Shown: piece after piece, positions 1 through 5,882 of the stretch
How positions within the stretch are numbered: position 1 is the stretch's first letter
Layout of the letters: each line of letters starts with the position of its first letter
Assembly: GCA_049699975.1 (NCBI GenBank)
Contig: JBNAWB010000074.1
Span: 1-15,563 of the forward strand
Length of the DNA: 15,563 nt
Direction: 5' to 3'
DNA from: CAZAGD01 sp049699975
GTDB lineage: Bacteria; Desulfobacterota; SM23-61
The notes under the pieces: model-generated
What the model was told of the DNA's origin: nothing
What the model saw: only the letters and a program-made list of their open reading frames with translations
Databases searched by the model: none
Made by a program: the position numbers and the translations under genes

Positions 1-245
1 TCTATTTTAAAAGCAGGAAGCTATTATTTATGTTTATCTGGTATAGACAAGTATGTCCCCGCCGTTCTTTGCGGAGAGCAGGTGGGTAAGAGAGAAATGG
101 TCATTTCCCCGCCGATTTTAATTTCGCCACTCCCCCTCCCGCCTGTTTCTTGCTGGCGAGAAATATTAAAACTGTTAGAGGGCCAGTGTTTTTCCAGTTT
201 GACAGGCCAGTTTTGCTTATGGTAATTTAAAGCGCATAATGATTA
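1..245 (+). other. Upstream region with an open frame entering from the left edge
   Basis: Frame 1 is open from the first base to a TAA at 223-225, giving a 74-codon stretch with no required start, so it could be the tail of a gene that begins outside the window. The first half (for example AGSYYLCLSGIDKY) looks protein-like. The second half is rich in Pro, Cys and Trp and looks less like coding sequence. A stretch around 57-76 (CCGCC followed by CTTTGCGGA) resembles the stem of the dispersed palindromic repeat at 9060-9126 and 15486-15547. I therefore do not call a gene here. Confidence 0.25.
199..226 (+). promoter_or_regulatory. Candidate sigma-70-type promoter for the hydrogenase operon
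   Basis: A perfect -35 hexamer TTGACA lies at 199-204 and a partial -10 GGTAAT at 221-226, with a 16-base spacer. This would start transcription about 50 bases before the first gene of the operon (ATG at 285). A direct repeat GGCCAGTGTT (181-190) / GGCCAGTTTT (205-214), spaced 24 bases apart, brackets the -35 element and could be a regulator site. The -10 is weak, so the call is tentative. Confidence 0.4.
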
Positions 246-284
246 TTGGTAGATGAGTTACTTTTCCCGAAGAGGAGCAAAAAT

Positions 285-665
285 ATGAAGCTGAAAGAAG
301 TGAAAGAAATCCTCAATGCCCAGGTGATTGTAGCCCCAGAGGATATGCAAATGGAAATAAAAATGGCTTGTGGGTGTGACTTGATGAGCGATGTCTTGGC
401 CTTTACTAAAGAAGAATCTTTATTGCTTACGGGCCTGACTAACTTGCAAGTGGTTCGGACGGCCGAAATTGCTAATATTAAAGCTTTGGTCTTTGTGCGC
501 GGTAAAGAGCCAGACCGCGAAACCATTGCCTTAGCCATGGAGAAGAAAATACCGGTCTTGCTCACTGACCTACCCATGTACGAAGCATGTGGCCGACTAT
601 ACCGCAGGGGACTTCCAGGATGTTCAGAGGCCGAAGAAGGGAGTGGTTCCTCTGATGGGCGATAA
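285..665 (+). CDS. DRTGG domain-containing protein
   Basis: This 126-residue protein resembles the small stand-alone DRTGG-domain proteins found in clusters for [FeFe]-hydrogenases in Clostridia, Thermotogae and related anaerobes. The ligand of the domain is not established for these proteins; a sensory or regulatory role is inferred. Visible family signs are the N-terminal MKLKEVKEILNAQVI, the central LTGLTNLQVVRTAEI, and the terminal DRETIALAMEKKIPVLLTD stretch followed by MYEACGRLY. I chose the ATG at 285 because GAGGAG (272-277) sits 7 bases before it; the same frame is open to an ATG at 246 with no Shine-Dalgarno. The last dozen or so residues are low-complexity, and the end overlaps the next gene by 11 bases. 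It is the first gene of the operon. Confidence 0.8.
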   Translation: MKLKEVKEILNAQVIVAPEDMQMEIKMACGCDLMSDVLAFTKEESLLLTGLTNLQVVRTAEIANIKALVFVRGKEPDRETIALAMEKKIPVLLTDLPMYEACGRLYRRGLPGCSEAEEGSGSSDGR

Positions 666-1083
666 GCCCTGTTTGGAACAGACTTTTGAAATAACTGGCG
701 GAGATTTCATCAACGCCGGGGAAGTGTCCAGCAAAGTAAAGAAAATTCTGCAAGAAATGGGCGTGGCCAACAGAATCATTAGAAGAGCAGCCATTGTTAC
801 CTATGAGGCCGAGATGAATGTGGTCTGGTATGCCCGGAAAGGAGTCCTGACGCTTTGCGTAACTCCGGATCTTTTGCATATAAAAGTTAAAGACGAAGGG
901 GAGGGAATTGCGGACATAGAATTGGCTTTGCAAGAGGGCTACTCAACTGCTCCGCCTGAAATTCGCGAATTGGGTTTTGGCGCGGGGATGGGTTTGCCCA
1001 ATATAAAAAAAAATGCTGATGAATTTAAGATTAGCTCGGTGGTGGGGCAAGGCACAGAATTAGATATTATCATTCGGCGATAG
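655..1083 (+). CDS. GHKL ATP-binding protein, anti-sigma-factor (RsbW/SpoIIAB)-like
   Basis: This 142-residue protein is a stand-alone HATPase_c domain of the anti-sigma-factor serine/threonine kinase type. Counting from the ATG at 655, the N box is EAEMN (51-55), the G1 box is DEGEG (80-84), and the G2 box is GFGAGMGLPNI (107-117). GQGTELDI near the end is the usual closing strand. The frame is open to an ATG at 589, but that would overlap the DRTGG gene by 77 bases. The ATG at 655 follows AAGGGAG (637-643) and gives an 11-base overlap. Such proteins normally phosphorylate an anti-anti-sigma partner, but no partner or sigma factor is present here. In [FeFe]-hydrogenase clusters homologues sit beside DRTGG and PHP genes, exactly as here, and their target is unknown to me. 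Confidence 0.82.
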   Translation: MGDKPCLEQTFEITGGDFINAGEVSSKVKKILQEMGVANRIIRRAAIVTYEAEMNVVWYARKGVLTLCVTPDLLHIKVKDEGEGIADIELALQEGYSTAPPEIRELGFGAGMGLPNIKKNADEFKISSVVGQGTELDIIIRR

Positions 1084-1090
1084 AAGAGAG

Positions 1091-1144
1091 GTGACGGATT
1101 TTGATCTAAGACAAAAGGCCCAAGAAAGCCGCGGTAATAAATAG
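1091..1144 (+). CDS. Possible 17-codon mini-ORF or gene remnant
   Basis: Between the ATPase and PHP genes a GTG-started frame encodes the peptide MTDFDLRQKAQESRGNK, preceded by AGAAGAGAG directly upstream. In many [FeFe]-hydrogenase clusters extra small genes (a ferredoxin-like protein, a second DRTGG protein) lie at this point. This short frame could be a translated linker that keeps ribosomes moving between the two genes, or chance. There is no recognisable domain. Support is weak. Confidence 0.15.
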   Translation: MTDFDLRQKAQESRGNK

Positions 1145-1159
1145 AACAAGATCAAGATA

Positions 1160-1921
1160 ATGTTGAAGGAATTTCCGGCAGATTTACATATCCATACTTG
1201 TCTCTCTCCCTGCGCGGAATTGGATTTGTCCCCCCGGGCCATCATCCAAGAGGCGCAAAAGAAAAACCTAAAGATTATCGCCATAACCGATCATAATACA
1301 GCCCAAAATGTACGCCCGGTTATGTTCTGGGGAGAACAGGCAGGTATAAAAGTGCTTCCGGGAATGGAAGTGCAAACTAAAGAAGAAGTGCATCTTTTAA
1401 CTATTTTCCCGGACAGTTTGCGGGCCGCACTTTGGGATGCAGAGGCATACCAACACTTACCGGCGGTGAAAAATGACCCGCAAATTTTTGGGGATCAACC
1501 GGTCGTGGATGAGGAAGGAAATATTTTAAAATTTGAAGAAAGGGTACTGCTCAACTCCTTAGCGCTTTCCGTGGAAGAGGTCAAAAAAAGGGTTGCAGAG
1601 TTGGGTGGATTAGTCATCCCTTCCCATTTTGATAAAGAGTCTTACAGTTTAATCAGTCAATTGGGTTTTATTCCCAATGAACTGGCCTGGGAAGCTTTGG
1701 AGATGAGCCGTAGAAACGAGTTTCATCTGCAAGCAAGATGGGAGCAATTAGCGATTCCGCGAATAATTTCTTCAGACGCGCATCGCTTAGCAGATATCGG
1801 CAGTGCTTATACAATTTTTCTTTTAGCCGAGCCCACTTTGGCGGAGATACGTTTGGCCCTCCAAGGACGAGAGGGACGCCGGATATTGCACAAAGTTGAT
1901 AAAGGAGCTTATCTCTTGTGA
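1160..1921 (+). CDS. PHP-domain metal-dependent phosphoesterase
   Basis: This 253-residue protein belongs to the PHP superfamily (polymerase and histidinol phosphatase-like). Metal-ligand motifs are intact: H10-x-H12 in DLHIHTCLSPCAELDLSP, TDHN at 43-46, E70 and H78 in the following strands, H156 in VIPSHFD, and D206/H208 in SSDAHRL. The protein is therefore probably an active phosphoesterase, but the substrate is unknown. The specific subtype, with HTCLSPC after the HxH, is the one commonly encoded beside [FeFe]-hydrogenase genes with DRTGG and anti-sigma-like ATPase neighbours. The start at 1160 lies 10 residues before the first ligand, as is usual. The Shine-Dalgarno is poor, so translation may be coupled to the preceding genes. 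The hydrogenase beta gene follows after 52 bases. Confidence 0.88.
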   Translation: MLKEFPADLHIHTCLSPCAELDLSPRAIIQEAQKKNLKIIAITDHNTAQNVRPVMFWGEQAGIKVLPGMEVQTKEEVHLLTIFPDSLRAALWDAEAYQHLPAVKNDPQIFGDQPVVDEEGNILKFEERVLLNSLALSVEEVKKRVAELGGLVIPSHFDKESYSLISQLGFIPNELAWEALEMSRRNEFHLQARWEQLAIPRIISSDAHRLADIGSAYTIFLLAEPTLAEIRLALQGREGRRILHKVDKGAYLL

Positions 1922-1973
1922 ATTACCATTTAAAAAATTAAATGCTGGCCATAAGAAGAAAAAGGAGGTAATT

Positions 1974-3008
1974 ATGCGCTTACAGATCTTAGAAAAGAAA
2001 GACCTCCTGCCCTTTCTGGAAAATCTAATGAGTTCTATGGAGGTGGTAGGAGTTAAAGAAAAAGTGCCGGGGAAATACGAATTTGCCCTTTTAGATTCCC
2101 CCAGCCAACTATGTTTGGATTATGACGTGACGGTTCTGCCCCCCAAAAAATATTTTTTACCACCACGGGAGACCATCTTGCAGTTCCAGATAGGTCAAAA
2201 CCCAACCTGCCATCCGGTATTTGAAAATACACCCCGGGCCATAGTGGGTATTCACCCCTATGACCTAAAAGCCATTGGCCAACTTGATCGCATCTTCAGT
2301 GATGGTCAAAAGGATGAACATTATTTGGTCCGAAGAAGGAATACCTTGATTATCGGTATAGACATTAAAAAAGCTTCACCCTACGCCTTTTGTAAATCAA
2401 TGAATTCCGCCTTAGCCCGCGAGGGCTTTGACCTTTGGTTGACGGACATAGGCGACAAATATGTCGTTACCATAGGCTCCGAGAAGGGACAGGAAATACT
2501 TAAAAAGAATGCGCGGACGCGAGGGGCTACTAAAGAGGAAGTGGCCAAGAAAGAAGAAATTCAAGAAAAGATTCCTTACCTTTTTTCTTTGAATACGGTG
2601 ACCACTCCTTATGAAGAATTGCCTAAGCTTTTGGAGGCTCATAAGGAAAGCAAGCTCTTTTCTGAGCTGGCCGAGAAATGTTTAAGTTGTGGCTCGTGCA
2701 ATTTGGTTTGCCCCACTTGTTACTGTTTTGACGTGCAAGATGATCTGGCTTTAAATTTATCTGGGGGAGAACGTTTTCGGCAGTGGGATGGTTGCTTACT
2801 CACAGGTTTTGCCGTAGTGGCTACGGGTGAAAATTTTAGGAAAGATCGGGCCGAAAGGATTCGCCATCGGATTTTTAGGAAAGGGAAATATATTTATGAA
2901 AAATACGGTGAACACGGCTGTGTGGGTTGTGGAAGATGCGCATCGGCCTGTCTTCCTGATATTGCTAATCCGGTGGAAATTTTTAATCGCCTGAAGGAGG
3001 GTAAATAA
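1974..3008 (+). CDS. hydB: Group 3b [NiFe]-hydrogenase (sulfhydrogenase) beta subunit, 4Fe-4S
   Basis: This 344-residue protein is the electron-transfer beta subunit of the cytoplasmic heterotetrameric hydrogenase (Pyrococcus soluble hydrogenase/sulfhydrogenase type). It relays electrons between the gamma flavoprotein and the small subunit. Two C-terminal cysteine motifs match ferredoxin-like 4Fe-4S sites: CLSCGSCNLVCPTCYC (C236, C239, C242, C246, with extra C249 and C251) and CVGCGRCASAC (C316, C319, C322, C326). The N-terminal two thirds matches the family's long non-cysteine domain. AsrA, the anaerobic sulfite reductase alpha subunit, is a close relative, but the hydrogenase subunits downstream settle the assignment. 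The ATG at 1974 was chosen because AAAGGAGGT stands 5 bases before it. The stop overlaps the next ATG by one base (TAATG). Confidence 0.93.
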   Translation: MRLQILEKKDLLPFLENLMSSMEVVGVKEKVPGKYEFALLDSPSQLCLDYDVTVLPPKKYFLPPRETILQFQIGQNPTCHPVFENTPRAIVGIHPYDLKAIGQLDRIFSDGQKDEHYLVRRRNTLIIGIDIKKASPYAFCKSMNSALAREGFDLWLTDIGDKYVVTIGSEKGQEILKKNARTRGATKEEVAKKEEIQEKIPYLFSLNTVTTPYEELPKLLEAHKESKLFSELAEKCLSCGSCNLVCPTCYCFDVQDDLALNLSGGERFRQWDGCLLTGFAVVATGENFRKDRAERIRHRIFRKGKYIYEKYGEHGCVGCGRCASACLPDIANPVEIFNRLKEGK

Positions 3009-3850
3009 TGATGAACGCTCCCCAATTACCATTAAATTCAATTTACTTACCCCAGCTCGCGGAGATAATCAGGACAGAACAGCTCACTAAAATGGAAAAA
3101 CTTTTTGAGATAAGATTGCTCCATGGTCAGGATTTAGGACATCAGCCAGGGCAATTTGTCGAAGTCTCTCTTTTGGGGATTGGCGAAGCCCCTATTTCTA
3201 TTTCTTCCTCCCCAACAAAAAAGGGATCATTTGAGCTGGCGGTGCGCGCCGTGGGCAATGTGACTAATGCTCTGCACAAGTTGGCAAAAGGAGCCCTAAT
3301 TGGCATTCGGGGGCCTTTTGGCAAAGGGTTCCCAGTAGAAGAAATGAAAGGGAAAGATCTTCTCTTTGTTGCTGGAGGTATTGGCTTAGTACCTTTAAGG
3401 TCTTTAATCAATTATGTTTTAGATAAGCGGTCTGATTTTGGCCGAGTTTTAATTCTTTTTGGCGCTAAAACTCCGGCTGAACAATTGTTCTTGGATGAAC
3501 TTGCTCTCTGGCGGACGCGGGCGGATTTAGAGTATTGGGAAACAGTGGACCGCGCCGATGGCAAATGGAAAGGAAATGTGGGCGTAATCACTACCCTTTT
3601 CCCCAAGATTAATATTAATCCAGAAAAGACCATAGCTGTGATTGTGGGACCACCAGTTATGTATCGTTTTGCTATCTTGGAAGCGCAAGTAAAAGGTATT
3701 CCTGATGAACAGATTATAGTTTCGCTGGAGAGAAGAATGAAATGCGGCGTGGGCAAATGTGGGCACTGCCAGATTAACCATTTGTATGTTTGTCAGGATG
3801 GGCCGGTATTTAAATATGCGCAGATTAAAGATATAAAGGAGGCTATTTAA
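3008..3850 (+). CDS. hydG: Group 3b [NiFe]-hydrogenase gamma subunit, FAD/NAD(P)-binding, 2Fe-2S
   Basis: This 280-residue ferredoxin-NADP reductase-like subunit exchanges electrons with NAD(P)H. Its domains in order are an FAD-binding barrel with APISISSSP (61-69), the nucleotide-binding half with FVAGGIGLVPLRSL (120-133) and VIVGPPVMYRF (211-221), and a C-terminal 2Fe-2S site with C246, C251, C254 and C262 in KCGVGKCGHCQINHLYVC. Length and layout match the gamma subunit of Pyrococcus-type hydrogenase, and also AsrB and PyrK relatives. The gene order beta-gamma-delta-alpha points to hydrogenase. The first ATG overlaps the previous stop, and a second ATG follows at once. NADP versus NAD preference cannot be read from the sequence. 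The symbol is the subunit name, not the HydG [FeFe]-maturase. Confidence 0.93.
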   Translation: MMNAPQLPLNSIYLPQLAEIIRTEQLTKMEKLFEIRLLHGQDLGHQPGQFVEVSLLGIGEAPISISSSPTKKGSFELAVRAVGNVTNALHKLAKGALIGIRGPFGKGFPVEEMKGKDLLFVAGGIGLVPLRSLINYVLDKRSDFGRVLILFGAKTPAEQLFLDELALWRTRADLEYWETVDRADGKWKGNVGVITTLFPKININPEKTIAVIVGPPVMYRFAILEAQVKGIPDEQIIVSLERRMKCGVGKCGHCQINHLYVCQDGPVFKYAQIKDIKEAI

Positions 3851-4588
3851 ATGAAACCGAAGATTGCCTTTTTTGATTTTGCTTGCTGTGAAGGATGCCA
3901 ATTGCAAGTAATTAATTTAGAAAGCGAAATAGTGGATCTTTTAGAATTAGTAGATATTGTCCAGTTTCGCGAAGCCATGACCGAAAAAAGCGATGATTAC
4001 GCGATCGCCTTTGTGGAGGGGAGCATTACGCGCGAAAAAGACATTCCCCGTTTAAAGAAAATTCGCCAACAAGCCTCTATTTTAGTCGCTCTGGGGGCTT
4101 GTGCCTGTATTGGCGGGGTAAATTGCTTAAAAAATTTTCAACCCTTAGAGGAAGTAAAAAAATATGTATACGGAGACAAAGCAGATTGGTATGAAACCTT
4201 TGCCGCTCGGCCCATCGATGCCGTAGTGCCTGTGGATTATTATATTCATGGCTGCCCCATTCACAAAGAGGAATTTTTAAAAGTGGTGAAAGCCTTGCTC
4301 TTAGGGAAAAAGCCAGAGATTCCCACCTATCCTATTTGTGTAGAGTGCAAACGAGCTGGCAATGTATGTGTCTTTGAGTTAGGAATGACCTGTCTTGGCC
4401 CGGTAACACGTGCCGGCTGCGGGGCCTGGTGTCCCTCTCATCAAGATAGCTGCCAAGGGTGCCGAGGTTTGGTCCCAGACCCGAATACTAATGCCGAAAA
4501 AGAAGTCTTGCAAAAATATGGGTTAACCGTGGAGCAGGCCTTAGGTCAATTCCGGATTTTCTTGGGCTATACGGAGGTGGCTAAATGA
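3851..4588 (+). CDS. hydD: Group 3b [NiFe]-hydrogenase delta (small) subunit
   Basis: This 245-residue protein is the small subunit that holds the chain of iron-sulfur clusters next to the Ni-Fe site. The proximal cluster ligands are visible as C13-x2-C16 in CCEGCQLQ, C84 in ALGACACIGG and C135 in IHGCPIHKEEF. A further eight cysteines (C163, C166, C173, C181, C190, C194, C201, C204) can supply two more 4Fe-4S clusters. There is no Tat signal peptide and no membrane anchor, so the enzyme is cytoplasmic. The start follows the previous stop without a gap. AAGGAGG just before it is the Shine-Dalgarno, and the end overlaps the alpha gene by four bases (ATGA), so the subunits are probably made by coupled translation. 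Confidence 0.95.
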   Translation: MKPKIAFFDFACCEGCQLQVINLESEIVDLLELVDIVQFREAMTEKSDDYAIAFVEGSITREKDIPRLKKIRQQASILVALGACACIGGVNCLKNFQPLEEVKKYVYGDKADWYETFAARPIDAVVPVDYYIHGCPIHKEEFLKVVKALLLGKKPEIPTYPICVECKRAGNVCVFELGMTCLGPVTRAGCGAWCPSHQDSCQGCRGLVPDPNTNAEKEVLQKYGLTVEQALGQFRIFLGYTEVAK

Positions 4589-5874
4589 AATATATAAATA
4601 TCCATGTTGATCATGTAACTCGCGTGGAAGGACACGGGAATATAGTAGTTAACGTTAAAGAAGGAAAAATCGAAGAATGTCGTTGGGAAGTGGTGGAAGC
4701 TCCCCGCTTCTTTGAAGCCTTTGTACGGGGCAGAAGTTATTTGGAAGTGGCGCATATAACTTCACGCATTTGCGGTATTTGTTCTGTGGGCCACACTTTG
4801 GCTTCTCTCAAAGCTACCGAGGCGGCCATGGGCGTGCAAATATCCGAACAGACTCGCCTTTTGCGGCGTATTCTTATTCAAGGGGAAAATATGCAAAGCC
4901 ACGTGCTGCATACTTACTTCCTGGCGGCTCCGGATTTCGTAGGTGCTCCGAGTGTGTTTCCTTTGGTGAAGACCCATCCCGAAGTGGTTTTACGGGCTTT
5001 GCGCTTAAAGAAATTAGCCAACGATCTTTGTGATGTCTTTGGCGGAAGGACAGTCCATCCCATTACGCCTACAGTGAATGGCTTTACTAAATTACCAGAA
5101 ATCAAAGCGATAAAAGAAATCCGCAAGCGCTTAGCTAAAGCTAAACCCGATTTGGAGGCCACGGTAGAACTTTTTAAAAGTTTTAAAATTCCCGATTTTA
5201 AGAGAGAGACGGAATATATATCTCTGAAGTCGAAAGAAGAATATGCCTTATACGACGGGGTCATTGCCTCAACAGATGCGGGTACCACCCCGGTAGAGAA
5301 TTATCGGCAATGGACCAATGAATATTGTGTTCCCCATTCTACTGCCAAATATACGAAGAATGTCCGCGAATCCTACATGGTGGGAGCTTTGGCGCGCTTC
5401 AACAATAACCATGAGCAGCTTTCTCCGGGAGCCAAGAAAGCGGCGGCCGAATTGGGACTAAAAGCGCCTTGCTATAATCCTTTTATGAATAATGTAGCAC
5501 AATTGGTAGAGGTTGTGCACGCCGTAGAAGAGTCTAGCCGGTTAATCGATGAACTTTTGGCGAGAGGCCTTCAAGAGGAAGACCGGCGGATTTTGATTAA
5601 AGCAGGGCGAGGAGTAGGTGCCGTGGATGTTCCGCGGGGTATTCTCTTCCATGATTATACCTATGATAAAAATGGCATCTGTGTGGCTGCTAATTGCGTA
5701 ATTCCCACCAATCAGAATCATGGCAACATTCAAAAAGATATGGAAGCTTTTCTTCCGCACCTTTTAGATAAACCTGAGGAAGAAATTCGCCTCTCTTTAG
5801 AGATGTTAGTGCGGGCTTATGATCCTTGTATTTCTTGCTCGACCCATTTATTAAAAATAGATTTTAGGAAATAG
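4585..5874 (+). CDS. hydA: Group 3b [NiFe]-hydrogenase alpha (large, catalytic) subunit
   Basis: This 429-residue subunit carries the Ni-Fe(CN)2CO site that reversibly oxidises hydrogen. The four cysteine ligands are C63 and C66 in RICGICSVGH (L1 motif) and C415 and C418 in DPCISCSTH (L2 motif). The N-terminal VDHVTRVEGHGNI is a standard large-subunit signature. After H421 the chain goes on for eight residues (LLKIDFRK). This is the tail that a maturation protease removes after nickel insertion, so the enzyme is of the processed type. Length fits archaeal and bacterial group 3b enzymes. The beta and gamma partners upstream place it in group 3b, which couples hydrogen to NAD(P)H and in some species reduces polysulfide. 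The maturation protease is encoded 8 bases downstream. Confidence 0.96.
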   Translation: MKYINIHVDHVTRVEGHGNIVVNVKEGKIEECRWEVVEAPRFFEAFVRGRSYLEVAHITSRICGICSVGHTLASLKATEAAMGVQISEQTRLLRRILIQGENMQSHVLHTYFLAAPDFVGAPSVFPLVKTHPEVVLRALRLKKLANDLCDVFGGRTVHPITPTVNGFTKLPEIKAIKEIRKRLAKAKPDLEATVELFKSFKIPDFKRETEYISLKSKEEYALYDGVIASTDAGTTPVENYRQWTNEYCVPHSTAKYTKNVRESYMVGALARFNNNHEQLSPGAKKAAAELGLKAPCYNPFMNNVAQLVEVVHAVEESSRLIDELLARGLQEEDRRILIKAGRGVGAVDVPRGILFHDYTYDKNGICVAANCVIPTNQNHGNIQKDMEAFLPHLLDKPEEEIRLSLEMLVRAYDPCISCSTHLLKIDFRK

Positions 5875-5882
5875 GTTGGCTA

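Noticed and set aside
246..284. Upstream ATG for the DRTGG gene
   Set aside because: There is no Shine-Dalgarno before 246, while GAGGAG is ideally placed for the ATG at 285 where family similarity begins.
1974..3850. Anaerobic sulfite reductase AsrA/AsrB assignment for beta and gamma subunits
   Set aside because: The families are close relatives, but the adjoining small and large [NiFe] subunits make hydrogenase the right context.
3527..3907. 126-codon minus-strand frame opposite the gamma subunit
   Set aside because: It is antisense to a gene with clear FAD/NAD and 2Fe-2S motifs and has no domain of its own.
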